This document shows, one piece after another, positions 35,021-43,756 of a stretch of DNA of 64,000 bases; within the stretch, counting starts at the first letter, position 1, and every line of letters begins with the position of its first letter. The stretch lies in contig NZ_JBFAJC010000020.1 of assembly GCF_040655075.1 (NCBI RefSeq), forward strand, positions 1 through 64,000, read 5' to 3'. The stretch is from Actinoallomurus sp040655075. Its GTDB lineage: Bacteria > Actinomycetota > Actinomycetes > Streptosporangiales > Streptosporangiaceae. Made by a program: the position numbers and the translations under genes. The notes beneath the pieces were generated by a model. It saw nothing but the letters and a program-made list of their open reading frames with translations. It did no database searches and was not told where the DNA came from.

Positions 35021-36505
35021 TCAACGCGACCGCCCGCGACCGAGCCGTCCGCCCGCCGCACGCCGATGCGAGGGAAGCAGGAGGACGCAGACCAGGACAC
35101 CGGTGGCGAGGAGCGCCAGGCCCGCCGTCCAGGCGGCATGGTGCAGACCGTCGACGAACAGTGCCCGTTCCGCGGTGGGGAGCCGCCTGCCGGAACCGTG
35201 CCGTGGCAGCCGTGCGTACACGAGCGCGCCCAGGACGGCCACGCCGAGGACCTGGCCGAGCTGGCGCATCGCGTTGTGCACGGCCGAGGCCATACCGGCC
35301 CCGGTGGTGTCCACCGCGGACAGCGCGGCGGCGGTCATCGGGGGCAGGCACATTCCGATGCCGAAGCCGCCGAGCGCGAGGTCCCACCAGATCGCGCCGA
35401 TTCCGGTGCCGGTGCCGAGTCGCAGGAGCCCGAGGACGGCGACGCCGCCGACGGCCAGTCCGCCGACCATCGGCGGGAGCACGCCGTACCTGCCGACCAG
35501 ACGGCCGGACACCGGGGCGGCGAGCGCGAAGGCGACCCCGATCGCCGCGATGTCGACCCCCGCGGTGTCGGCGGCGTCTCCGTGCACCTGTTGGAAGTAC
35601 GCGCTCAGGTAGACGATCAGGCCGATGAAGGCGAAGAACACGACCAGGCCCGCGACGTTGGCGGCGGTGAACGCGGGTCGCCGGAAGAGCGACACGTCGA
35701 TCAGCGGTTCGGCCCGGCGACGCTCCCAGACGACGAAGACGATCAAGAGCGCGATGCCCGCGGCGAACGAGCCCACGATCAGCGGCGAGGCCCATCCGTG
35801 GCCTTGACCTTCGATTAGGCCGAACGCGACGGCCGCGAGGCCGGCCGTCGTCAACAGCGCACCGAGCAGGTCGAAGCCGTGCCAGGCCGTCGTACGGGCC
35901 GGTCGCGGGATGACGCGGCCCGCCAGGACGACCAGCGCGGCCGACAGCGGGACGTTCATCAGCAGCACCCAGCGCCAGCCGAGACCGGCGACGATGACGC
36001 CGCCGAGCACCGGCCCGACGGCCAGCGCCAGCCCGGAGCTCGTGGACCACAGCCCGATGGCGATGGCCCGCCGGCGTTCGTCGGGAAACGACGACCGGAT
36101 GAGCGTCAGGCTGCCCGGGACGAGGAACGCCGGTCCCAGGCCCTGGATCACCCGGCCGACGAGCAGTACCGGCACCGAGGGGGCGAGCCCGGCCAGCAGC
36201 GAGCCCAGCCCGAACAGAGCGACACCGCCGATGAAGGCGCCTTTGCGGCCCCACCGGTCGCCGAGCGTTCCGCCGGTCACCAGCAGACTCGCGTAGACGA
36301 GGACATAGGCGTCGACGATCCACTGCAGTTCCGTCGCACCGGCTCCCAGATCGGCTCCGATGGATGGCAGCGCGACGCTGATGACCGTCGTCGACATCAC
36401 GGCGAGGAAGAGCCCTCCGGCCGTGGCCATGAGGGTCAGCCAGGGGTCCGCCGAGCCTGCCGCGGACGTCCGTGCGTGCGCTGGAATGGGGGGAGAGAAC
36501 GTCAT
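35021..36505 (-). CDS. MFS transporter, DHA2 family
   Basis: 494 residues. TM1 FLAVMSTTVISVALPSIGADLGAG, motif A GGTLGDRWGRKGAFIGG, and about 14 TM segments place it with EmrB/QacA-like proton antiporters. Divergent from the LysR gene at 36583 (77-bp gap), the standard arrangement for LysR-controlled efflux. Substrate unknown. Confidence 0.85.
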   Translation of the reverse strand: MTFSPPIPAHARTSAAGSADPWLTLMATAGGLFLAVMSTTVISVALPSIGADLGAGATELQWIVDAYVLVYASLLVTGGTLGDRWGRKGAFIGGVALFGLGSLLAGLAPSVPVLLVGRVIQGLGPAFLVPGSLTLIRSSFPDERRRAIAIGLWSTSSGLALAVGPVLGGVIVAGLGWRWVLLMNVPLSAALVVLAGRVIPRPARTTAWHGFDLLGALLTTAGLAAVAFGLIEGQGHGWASPLIVGSFAAGIALLIVFVVWERRRAEPLIDVSLFRRPAFTAANVAGLVVFFAFIGLIVYLSAYFQQVHGDAADTAGVDIAAIGVAFALAAPVSGRLVGRYGVLPPMVGGLAVGGVAVLGLLRLGTGTGIGAIWWDLALGGFGIGMCLPPMTAAALSAVDTTGAGMASAVHNAMRQLGQVLGVAVLGALVYARLPRHGSGRRLPTAERALFVDGLHHAAWTAGLALLATGVLVCVLLLPSHRRAAGGRLGRGRSR

Positions 36506-36582
36506 GTCGACGACGCTAGGAAGACTCTCCTCATAACGTCCAAGTCCAGTTATGCCATATATTCATGCCTATGGAGGCATGA

Positions 36583-37464
36583 GTGGACCTGCTGCAGCTG
36601 TCCTACTTCCAGACCGTCGCCCGCCATGAGCACATCAGCCGGGCCGCCGAGGAACTGCGGGTGGCCCAGCCGTCGCTCAGCCGTACGATCGCCCGGCTCG
36701 AGACCGAACTCGGCGTTCCGCTCTTCGACCGGACCGGCCGCAGGATCAGACTGAACCGCTTCGGCGCGCTGTTCCTCGCCCGAGTCGACCGGGCGCTCGG
36801 CGAACTCGAGGACGCCCGGCGCGAACTCGCCGACGCCGCGGGGCTGGACCTCGGCAGCGTGTCGATCGCCGCGGAGAACCTGCAGACGCTGAGCGACCCG
36901 CTCGCCGCCTTCCTCCGTGACCATCCGGGAGTGAACGTCAGGCTCAGCCAGTCGTCGGCGCCGGTGATGCTCCGGCAACTGGCCGCAGGCGAGGTCGACG
37001 TCTGCGTCGCGTCGCAGCCGCTACGCGGGCCGCATCTGCGTTCGGTGGAGATCCTGCGGGAGGACGTCCTCCTCGCCGTCCCCACGCACCACCCGCTGGC
37101 GAGCCGGTCCCAGGTCGATATTCCCGCACTGGCCGGCGAGCCGTTCGTCACGACGCGGCCCGGCTACTGGCAGCGCAGTCTGATGGACCGCCTGTTCGCC
37201 GACGCCGGGCTGGAACCCACCATCGCCTGCGAGAGCGACGACCCCACCGCCATCCGGAGCCTGATCAGCGCCGGACTCGGCATCGGGCTCCTACCCGCCG
37301 TCGCGTACGAGTCGGCCGCGGGTCCGTACGTCGCCTGGCTGCGGGTCGACGCCCCGGACTGCCATCGCGTCCTGCGTCTCGTCCACCGCGACGACGGCTA
37401 CCTCTCCGCCGCCGCACGCCGTTTCCGCGACGTCGCCACCGAGCACTTCCGCACCGCCAGCTGA
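36583..37464 (+). CDS. LysR family transcriptional regulator
   Basis: 293 residues; GTG 36583 after GGAGG at 36573. N-terminal winged HTH: LLQLSYFQTVARHEHISRAAEELRVAQPSLSRTIARLETELGVPLFDRTGR. The substrate-binding domain follows (about 90-293). It probably activates the divergent MFS gene. The 3' third of this gene is duplicated, in decayed form, at 44232-44434. Confidence 0.9.
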   Translation: MDLLQLSYFQTVARHEHISRAAEELRVAQPSLSRTIARLETELGVPLFDRTGRRIRLNRFGALFLARVDRALGELEDARRELADAAGLDLGSVSIAAENLQTLSDPLAAFLRDHPGVNVRLSQSSAPVMLRQLAAGEVDVCVASQPLRGPHLRSVEILREDVLLAVPTHHPLASRSQVDIPALAGEPFVTTRPGYWQRSLMDRLFADAGLEPTIACESDDPTAIRSLISAGLGIGLLPAVAYESAAGPYVAWLRVDAPDCHRVLRLVHRDDGYLSAAARRFRDVATEHFRTAS

Positions 37465-37535
37465 GGGACGCACGGCCGGCGCGTCCGCGGTGTTTCAGGC
37501 GGCCTTCAGCTTTCGTTGAGTGCGTTCACCCTCGC

Positions 37536-38090
37536 TCACGCACCCCTGGCCCCGTCGATGCGTTCGCGGAGCAGGTCGGCGTGGCCGTTGTGCCGGGCGT
37601 ACTCCTCGATCATGTGGATGAGCACCCAGCGCAGCGAGACCGGCCCGCGCCAGGCGTCGTGGCCCTCGACGTCGAGGTGCGGCGCTTCGGAGACGTAGGT
37701 GTCGGCGAAGGCGACCTCTTCCCGCCAGGCCTGCCAGGCATCAGCGATCACTTCGGGGTCCGGCGTGATGCCGTCGAAATCGCCGTCGGGGTCCTCGGCG
37801 GAGGAGAAGCGGGCCGGTGCGTCCTGGCCGGCCAGGACCGCCCTGAACCAGCGGCGTTCGACGTCGGCGAGGTGCCGCACCAGGCCGAGCAGCGACAGCG
37901 TGGACGGCTCCACCGAGCGCCGGGCCAGTTCGGCGTTCAGGCCCGCGCATTTCAGCTCCAGCGTCGCCCGCTGCGCCGTGAGGACGTCGGCGAGCATCGT
38001 CCGCTCGGCCCCGACGGCGGGGAAGGTGAACCGGCTGTCCTCCTCGCCGCCGAGGATCTCGCTTCTTCTGCGGCGGCTCGTGGTGTCCAC
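37536..38090 (-). CDS. DinB family protein
   Basis: 184 residues. A four-helix DinB/DUF664 bundle with His at the expected metal-binding points (VRHLADVERRWF, HMIEEYARHNGHADLLRERIDG). Related actinobacterial proteins are mycothiol-dependent or uncharacterised. The start ATG at 38090 follows a weak ribosome site; MLADVLTAQ at internal residue 32 is a possible shorter start. Confidence 0.8.
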   Translation of the reverse strand: MDTTSRRRRSEILGGEEDSRFTFPAVGAERTMLADVLTAQRATLELKCAGLNAELARRSVEPSTLSLLGLVRHLADVERRWFRAVLAGQDAPARFSSAEDPDGDFDGITPDPEVIADAWQAWREEVAFADTYVSEAPHLDVEGHDAWRGPVSLRWVLIHMIEEYARHNGHADLLRERIDGARGA

Positions 38091-38150
38091 GCGCCCATTA
38101 TGGTCGGCGCCCGGCGAGTGACGAAAGGCCGTCGGCCGGGGGCGACCGGG

Positions 38151-38390
38151 TCACATGCCGGGGTAACCGCCTCCGCCGTACGCCGCGTCGAGGGCGTCGT
38201 AGTCCGGCGTGTAGCCCTTCTTCGGGATGGACTCGGTGAACTCGACGTGGCGCGGCTTCTTGTACGAGGCGATCTGGGACCGTACGTGCTCGACGACCTC
38301 CTCGGGCGTGGCGACGCGCTCTCCTCCAGGACGATGATTGTTTTTGACGTTCTGCCCCCATCCGGGGTCCGGCACGCCGATCAGGCCGTA
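38151..38390 (-). pseudogene. 3' fragment of an acyl-CoA ligase gene
   Basis: The minus strand encodes a C-terminus nearly identical to the intact ligase at 44439-45944 (HVEFTESIPKKGYTPDYDAL and the end GGGGYPGM). Homology starts at about LIGVPDP, and a frame disturbance at VKNNHRPGGE (an aaaaa run) breaks the reading frame. Nothing of the first 400 residues remains. Together with the LysR fragment at 44232 it marks the edges of the 38.4-44.2 kb island. Confidence 0.85.
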
Positions 38391-38397
38391 GCCGCGG

Positions 38398-38871
38398 CTA
38401 GTCGCGCAGCTGCCTTTCGCTGAGTACGTTGACCAGTTCGGTGATCTCTTCTCGAGGAAAATGGATCTGCGTGGACCCTGCCATCCGAAATCCGTAGCCT
38501 GATTCGTAGACCAACGGCGCATGTATGCGCCAGGAGCCTGGTCTCCAGCGTAAAGTCACACGAGCATGAAATGCTGTGCCTAGTAAGGCGTTGACTAGGT
38601 CGACCGCGTTGGACGTCGGCATCTTGAGCCAGGCGTATCCCCTATAGAACTCAATGAAAGCATCTCCGCCGTATCGAGGCGGCCCTTCTCGAAACCGGCG
38701 TTGACCCTCTGTGCCTTCACCGAAGTCCTGGCAGCACGCCGTGGTTACGAGTCCCATCGACCACAGCGTCTTGATCAGCGGAACCATGTCGATGTCGATA
38801 TCGGCCTGGACGCCATCCGGTGCGGTCAGTAGGGACGTCGGATGGATGTTCGGCGTCGATTCGATGCTCAC
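38398..38871 (-). CDS. Hypothetical protein in radical SAM peptide locus
   Basis: 157 residues, ATG 38871. The N-terminus (DGVQADIDIDMVPLIKTLWSMGLVTTACCQDFGEGTEGQ) contains a CC pair. The C-terminal part is mixed alpha/beta with aromatic residues (FIEFYRGYAWLKMP). No signal peptide or TM segment. I do not recognise the family. It is the last gene of the minus-strand unit 41020-38398, 12 bp after the phosphotransferase, so it is likely co-transcribed with the peptide-modifying enzyme. Confidence 0.7.
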   Translation of the reverse strand: MSIESTPNIHPTSLLTAPDGVQADIDIDMVPLIKTLWSMGLVTTACCQDFGEGTEGQRRFREGPPRYGGDAFIEFYRGYAWLKMPTSNAVDLVNALLGTAFHARVTLRWRPGSWRIHAPLVYESGYGFRMAGSTQIHFPREEITELVNVLSERQLRD

Positions 38872-38883
38872 GATGACCTCCGG

Positions 38884-39719
38884 TCATGCGCCGCGATGCC
38901 TCGCCCATAGCCGGGCTGCCTCCGCGACGCCTTGTGTCCATGAATCCGGTGAGTCGTCTGCGATCCCGGTCCACATGTCTGCCTGAACCTGAGCGAAGGC
39001 GTCCAGTGCCTCCGTGGGTGCGGTGTTCCACGATGGGATTTTGGATGCCCATGCTTCGGCGCTCTGAGGATCGTGACCGCCGGCAATGAGCCATACCGTC
39101 CAGCACGCCGGGTCGATCCAGCCAGCCCCTTTCGTGGGCCAGGCCCAGTCGACGAGGTAGGCGTGACCATCGTTGACGAGGACGTTTCCCTGCGTCCAGT
39201 CCGTATGAAGAAGCCGGTCACCGGCGAACAACTCGGGAGCGCTGGTATAGGCCGCCCAGCGTTGCTCGGCTTGCTTCATCTCGATGTCGGGGCAGGGGAC
39301 CTCCTGGAGTCGGTGGAGCATCCGTACGACTGTGGGAAGGTCTGCCGACGTCGGGGCGTAATCGACATGGTGCCCCGATATGAACTCGAACCCGAGCAGA
39401 TTCCAGCCACCGTCCTCGACGGCCCAGCGGAGGCGCGGGGATATCTCGGCGACGAAGGGGTTGACGGCGCGTTCGCGGCCCCGCGGAGGCGCGGGGATAT
39501 CTCGGCGACGAAGGGGTTGACGGCGCGTTCGCGGGCCTGCGTCCAGACGCGGGGATGGTCTTGGCGAAGACCCTTAACGAAGAATGTTTCGTCCTGAGCG
39601 TGTACGACGACTGCGATTTCAGAATTGAATCCTTCATTCACCTGCATTGCGGTGTGAATTGGCCCGGTCTGCTGTTCGATGAACGGCCGGGCATCTTCCC
39701 AGTCGACTCTCGTCGTCAT
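38884..39719 (-). pseudogene. Aminoglycoside-phosphotransferase-like kinase split by a 56-bp tandem duplication
   Basis: The N-terminal part (MTTRVDWEDARPFIEQQTGPIHTAMQ, FFVKGLRQDHP with the ATP-site Lys) and the C-terminal part (LLHTDWTQGNVLV with catalytic Asp, AYLVDWAWPTKGAGW with metal-binding Asp) are in different frames. Between them, 39427-39478 is repeated at 39483-39534, an offset of 56 bp, which is not a multiple of three. Removing one unit gives a 780-bp open frame of 259 residues, a normal APH size. It would phosphorylate a small molecule or peptide. The lesion could revert by recombination between the repeats. Confidence 0.85.
39427..39534. repeat. 52-bp tandem repeat (56-bp offset) inside the phosphotransferase
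   Basis: 39427-39478 and 39483-39534 are identical 52-bp copies beginning gcggaggcgcggggatatct and separated by 4 bp. The duplication shifts the frame. Confidence 0.9.
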
Positions 39720-39784
39720 GACGGCACCTTACTGAGGTGGTCCCGGGGCGGTCCCAGACATCGGGAGCCGCCCCGGTAGATCGT

Positions 39785-39913
39785 TTACTTGTACGGGTTG
39801 TCGTCACCGCAGCCGAGCATGACGGTAGCGCCGGCGACGTCGTCCAGATCGGGGATCGGGACGACCTCGTCGTCCGTCGGCTTCTTCCGTATCTGTACGG
39901 GCACAGGCGACAT
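39785..39913 (-). CDS. Candidate RiPP precursor peptide, 42 aa
   Basis: ATG 39913 has an excellent ribosome site (GGAGAGGAGGTG) lying inside the last codons of the radical SAM gene. Only 3 bp separate that gene's stop from this start. The peptide begins MSPVPVQIRKKP and has an acidic middle (TDDEVVPIPDLDDVAG). It ends MLGCGDDNPYK with a single Cys. A charged leader followed by a Gly/Cys/Asp core beside a radical SAM/SPASM enzyme is the classic pattern of a modified peptide. The single Cys and adjacent Asp/Asn/Tyr could form a thioether or other cross-link. Family assignment is not possible for me. Confidence 0.75.
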   Translation of the reverse strand: MSPVPVQIRKKPTDDEVVPIPDLDDVAGATVMLGCGDDNPYK

Positions 39914-39916
39914 GGT

Positions 39917-41020
39917 TCACCTCCTCTCCTGGTGCTGGCAGTACGCGGCCAGCGGTGCGCTGGCACGCCGGTAGAGGGTGACGAGCGGCATGCAGGTGCT
40001 GCAGCTCTTGCTGAGGGTGCAGCCGGTGCATCCGCCTTGTCGGCGCAGGAGACCGTTGGCGATATCGCCGAGGCGGTCCAGCCCCTTGATGCCTTCGTCA
40101 AGCAGTGAGATGTTCGGTTCGCGCCCGATCTTGCAGATGCTGGCCTTGCCGTGTGGGTCGACGTGCAGGGATGTGTGGCCGGCATCACATCCGGTGAACG
40201 GCGGCCGTGGCGCCAGTTGCCCGGTCGATTGGGAAGCCAGACTCTCGGCACCGCCGTAGATCGTCGGGGACATGTGATCGTAGTCACGGACCTTGAGCCC
40301 GCGTTCAAGGCCGATGGCGCGCATGGCCTCCGCCTCGTGGGCGTTGTCCCGAGTGATCACCACGTGAAGCTCCAGTGAGATCCCTGCCTCGTAGGCGGCG
40401 TCCAGCCCGCGCAAGAACTTCTTGTACGAGCCAGGTCGCTGTGTCAGCCCGTCATAGCTCTCCTCGGTCGCCCCGTAGACGCTGAGGGTGACGCGGTAGG
40501 GCGGCAGCGACGTCAGAAGATCCAAGACCAGGGGATGGAAGAGGCGCGATCCGTTCGTGAGAATTTCGAGTTGTATGCCAAGGCCGAAAGCGTGGCTGTA
40601 CGTGGCCGCGAACAGCCTGTCGACAGTCGGCTCTCCGCCGGTCAGCTGGAGCCACAGCACGCCCGCGTCGCTCAGGATGCGCAGAATCTGCTCGCGGTCT
40701 GCCCACGGAAGGCCCTCGAACGTCTTCAGGCCCAGGTAGCAGTGCTTGCAGTCGTAGTTGCAGCCGAGGTTCAGTTCATAGGACGCACGTCCGTAGCCGA
40801 GGAGGCCTGGCTGCCGGACGATGGCGACCTGTCCGAGTGGGCGATTCGCGATATCCAGGCCCCATGCATGCCTGGCGGCGTCGACCAACCATGCGGGGCA
40901 GAGCATTTCTGGATTGGCCAGAGCGGCGTATTTGGTTTGAGAGATCTGAAAGCCATTCGGCTTCCCGGGGCTGACCACTATGAAACTCTGCAAGAAGGGA
41001 CTGATGATCAGCTGGTGCAT
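39917..41020 (-). CDS. Radical SAM/SPASM-type peptide-modifying enzyme
   Basis: 367 residues from ATG 41020, preceded by GGGAGGTGGG; a TTG at 41035 is unlikely. After an N-terminal region of about 80 residues comes the radical SAM motif CNYDCKHC (C87, C91, C94), then LTGGEPTVD and ILTNGS. The C-terminal third is cysteine-rich (CDAGHTSLHVDPHGKASICK, CTGCTLSKSCSTCMPL, YCQH), as in SPASM domains binding extra Fe-S clusters. It should reductively cleave SAM and install a radical-based change in the peptide encoded just downstream. The 80-residue N-terminal part might bind the leader. Confidence 0.9.
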   Translation of the reverse strand: MHQLIISPFLQSFIVVSPGKPNGFQISQTKYAALANPEMLCPAWLVDAARHAWGLDIANRPLGQVAIVRQPGLLGYGRASYELNLGCNYDCKHCYLGLKTFEGLPWADREQILRILSDAGVLWLQLTGGEPTVDRLFAATYSHAFGLGIQLEILTNGSRLFHPLVLDLLTSLPPYRVTLSVYGATEESYDGLTQRPGSYKKFLRGLDAAYEAGISLELHVVITRDNAHEAEAMRAIGLERGLKVRDYDHMSPTIYGGAESLASQSTGQLAPRPPFTGCDAGHTSLHVDPHGKASICKIGREPNISLLDEGIKGLDRLGDIANGLLRRQGGCTGCTLSKSCSTCMPLVTLYRRASAPLAAYCQHQERR

Positions 41021-41104
41021 GATCCCACCTCCCAACGTTTGATCGATCGTGATTAATGGCGGACCTCTATGAGTTGGCGTGTGTGTCGACGATGGGCCAA
41101 CGTC

Positions 41105-41644
41105 TCATGGCCGGCCTCGTGACCTGGAGACATCGATCAGTTGTGCGGGGATATTGATCTCCGCCCACACGACCTTGCCGCCTGCCGGGGCATCGGAGGG
41201 GTAGTAGCCCCATGCTTTGGTCAGGGCCGTTACCAAGACGAGCCCTCGTCCGTTCTCGTCCAGCTCGGTGGCCTCGGCCGGGCGGGGTGGACAGGGGCTG
41301 GCGTCCCAGACCTCGACGAAGAGGCTGCGGCTGATCAGTCGCAACCTCACGATGATCGCGGCCGGTCTGGGCGCTTGCCGTCCGGCGACGGGCAGCTGGA
41401 CGATGCCAGTGGCCCTCAGGCCGTTGGTGACGAGTTCACTGGTGATCAGCTCGGCCGTGCCGGGCAGGTCGTAACCGGTCGGTTCGTCCAGGTGCCAACG
41501 GTGTACTTGGTCGCGGACGAACGAACGCGCGAGGCCGACAGAGGTGGGAAGCGCGGCCAGCCGCAGATCGCCCGAGACGAGCTCAGGGCGAGGGCGAAAT
41601 GGTGAATATGTGGCGATCGGCCTTTCGGCTGGGAGCGCAGACAT
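41105..41644 (-). CDS. ATP-binding protein, RsbW/anti-sigma-like (HATPase_c_2)
   Basis: 179 residues; ATG 41644 after AGGAG. A GHKL ATPase: AELITSELVTNGLRAT (N box, with ELVTN), VEVWDASP (G1-like), and ENGRGLVLVTALTKAWGYYP (G2, DENGRGL). These soluble actinobacterial proteins are related to anti-sigma factor kinases. It sits 84 bp upstream of the radical SAM gene and next to the divergent XRE-TPR gene, a pairing often seen in actinomycetes. A regulatory role for the peptide locus is likely but unproven. Confidence 0.85.
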   Translation of the reverse strand: MSALPAERPIATYSPFRPRPELVSGDLRLAALPTSVGLARSFVRDQVHRWHLDEPTGYDLPGTAELITSELVTNGLRATGIVQLPVAGRQAPRPAAIIVRLRLISRSLFVEVWDASPCPPRPAEATELDENGRGLVLVTALTKAWGYYPSDAPAGGKVVWAEINIPAQLIDVSRSRGRP

Positions 41645-41772
41645 GCCTACTCCTGAAGGTCGCTCAGGCCGGTGTCCATACCGGTCCGTTGGAATGGGTG
41701 ATAAGACCAGGCTCGGCGGGTGCATGAGTCCTGACGAGCGCGCCCGGCTCGGGCGCGCTGATGCCGTGGGGC

Positions 41773-41868
41773 TCACCGCGTCGGGCTCTGCGGCGGTTCG
41801 GCGGGCCGGTCGAACGACACCACGCGGACACGGGGCAGGCATTGGCTTCGGTGGTGGTGGCGGGGCAT
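41773..41868 (-). CDS. Possible 31-aa small protein
   Basis: ATG 41868 has AGGAG six bases upstream. The product (MPRHHHRSQCLPRVRVVSFD...) is basic with a His run and one Cys. It lies in the 426-bp gap between the ATPase and the XRE gene. Translation is possible but not supported by anything else; the gap otherwise appears to hold only promoters. Confidence 0.25.
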   Translation of the reverse strand: MPRHHHRSQCLPRVRVVSFDRPAEPPQSPTR

Positions 41869-42070
41869 CGGGGGCTCCTGGTCGGGTCTCTCGGTTCTCT
41901 TCCAGGGAAGCCGACCGGGTCCCTTCGGCCCCAGAGCATCCGTGGCGCGGTGTTGGTGCAGTCGTGGGGCATCTCTGATGCATTCGCGCTGCATCGCCGA
42001 CTCACGCCTTACGCTGACGTTGGCAAACCCCGACGACGGCGAGTCGGCTTCATCGCGCGGAGGACCTTCG

Positions 42071-43363
42071 ATGACGGCAGGACGACGGCCCCGGCTGGCC
42101 AAGCGCCGAAGAACGCGTGGGTTCACTCAGGAGTCGCTTGCCACCGCGCTCGGGGCCGACCGGTCCACCGTTGCCCGATGGGAACGCGGGCAATGTGACC
42201 CCCAGCCCTACCACCGGTCTAAGCTCTGTTAACTCCTCCAGGTCAGCCCCGACGAGCTGGACGAACTACTGACAATCGACGCGGCAAGGATGCAGGTTCA
42301 CGCGTCGCCCGCTCAGAGACGGGTACTCCAGGGCTGCGTTATCGCCCCCACGGTGGTCACACCCGATGTGGGCTCTGATGGACTGGAGGACATGAACCGT
42401 CGGGAGTTGCTTCGTCTGCTGAGCACCGCGGGAACGCTGACCGCGGTGCCTAACCTCGTCACCGATGGGCATGCCGATGACTCCGAACAGATCAGCCAGT
42501 ACGAGCAACTGAACTCCCACCTGTGGCAGGTGTATGCCCTCTCAGAGTCCAAGCGGACCGTGTACCCGGTCGTACGCCAACAACTCGACTTGCTGACCGG
42601 AAGTCTCGACCGTGCGCACTCGTCCGCCGCGCACAAGCGACTCTGCGTCGCAACCGGGGATCTCCTCCAACTCGCCGGAGAGATCTTCTTTGACTCCGAC
42701 CGGTATACCGACGCCGCCCACTGTTACAAGCTCGCGGCCGACGCCAGCAAAGAGGGTGACGCGTTCGACCTGTGGGCGTGCGCCTTGACTCGACACGCCT
42801 ACCTCGGCATGTATGAACGCCGGTTCGAGGATGTGACGCCAATTTTGGAAGGGGCCGCCCGGGTCGCCCGACGTGGTGACGGGCAACTGTCCACCCGGCA
42901 TTGGGTCGCTGCGGTGCAGGCGGAAGCGTACGCCGGGCTGGGAGACATTGACGCGTGCCAACGTGCCCTCGACGAAGCCGAGCAAGTGAAGGCGCTGACT
43001 GGGCCTGTGATGCCGGGCGGTTGGCTCCGCTTTGACGGCTCGCGATTGGCCGAAGAACGCGGTTCCTGTTACGCCGCTCTGGGGCGAGCTGACTTGGCCT
43101 CGGAAGCGCTGATCAGGGCTCTCGACACGGCCACATCGCCACGCCGACGCGGAAGCATCCTGACCGACCTTGCCGTCCTGGGCGTACAGACCAGAGACCT
43201 TGATCGGGTCTTTGATTACGGCGTGCAAGCGGTCCAACTGGCAGAACAGACCCGATCGTCGGGGTACATCGGGCGCAAGCTCCAAGGATTGCGTGCCCAG
43301 CTTGCCTCATTGTCGTCCGACAATCGGGTGGCTCAACTCAGCGGCCGGATCGCCCAACTCTAA
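42071..43363 (+). pseudogene. XRE-TPR regulator interrupted by an in-frame stop
   Basis: ATG 42071 opens an XRE HTH (RRTRGFTQESLATALGADRSTVARWERGQCDPQPYHRSKL). A TAA at 42230-42232 ends it at 53 residues. The same frame continues without shift (LLQVSPDELDELLTIDAAR) to 43363, through a TPR-like helical domain of over 300 residues. The intact form would have 430 residues and resembles actinobacterial regulators that control the adjacent small gene. Either a nonsense mutation, or a split into an HTH peptide and a TPR protein with a downstream restart near 42290. Confidence 0.75.
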
Positions 43364-43372
43364 GGAGACGAT

Positions 43373-43753
43373 ATGCAGGCACAGCCGGACACTCAGCAGA
43401 GCGAACACGGCCGTATCTTCCGGGAAGCGTGGATCACCGGAGTGCGCAGGCACTATCCAGGCGACCCCAAACCCGGATACGTCGCTCCGTGGAACGAGAC
43501 CCCCGAGTGGGAACGCCAAGCCGCAAGCGCTGTCTACCGGCAAGTGGCTGATTTCGTCGCGGTGTCCGGCGGAGCAACCGCCAAACTTACCCGAGAACAA
43601 AAGGGCCGCTTTGTCGCGCTGTGCTGGATCGCCCAGATTCACAAGCACATCCCCGAACCGAAACCATCCTACGTCGCGGATTGGGACGCGCTTCCGGAAT
43701 GGCAACGACAGACCGACATCGACATCTTCGAAAAGATCGAAAATCACGCTTGA
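43373..43753 (+). CDS. Hypothetical protein with two internal repeats
   Basis: 126 residues; AAGGAGACGAT precedes ATG 43373, 10 bp after the regulator stop. Two related halves: EAWITGVRRHYPGDPKPGYVAPWNETPEWER and LCWIAQIHKHIPEPKPSYVADWDALPEWQR. Both carry H-x-P-x-PKPxYV-xW-PEW. Soluble, no signal. Unknown function; its placement suggests co-expression with the XRE-TPR gene. Confidence 0.75.
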   Translation: MQAQPDTQQSEHGRIFREAWITGVRRHYPGDPKPGYVAPWNETPEWERQAASAVYRQVADFVAVSGGATAKLTREQKGRFVALCWIAQIHKHIPEPKPSYVADWDALPEWQRQTDIDIFEKIENHA

Positions 43754-43756
43754 CTC

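Noticed and set aside
39804..40031. Alternative open frames overlapping the precursor peptide region
   Set aside because: They lack ribosome sites, whereas the 42-codon ORF has GGAGAGGAGG at ideal spacing and sits 3 bp after the radical SAM stop.
41664..42005. A 113-codon minus-strand frame upstream of the anti-sigma-like ATPase
   Set aside because: No ribosome site or recognisable motif; composition looks like non-coding promoter DNA. Only the 31-codon ORF with AGGAG was kept, at low confidence.
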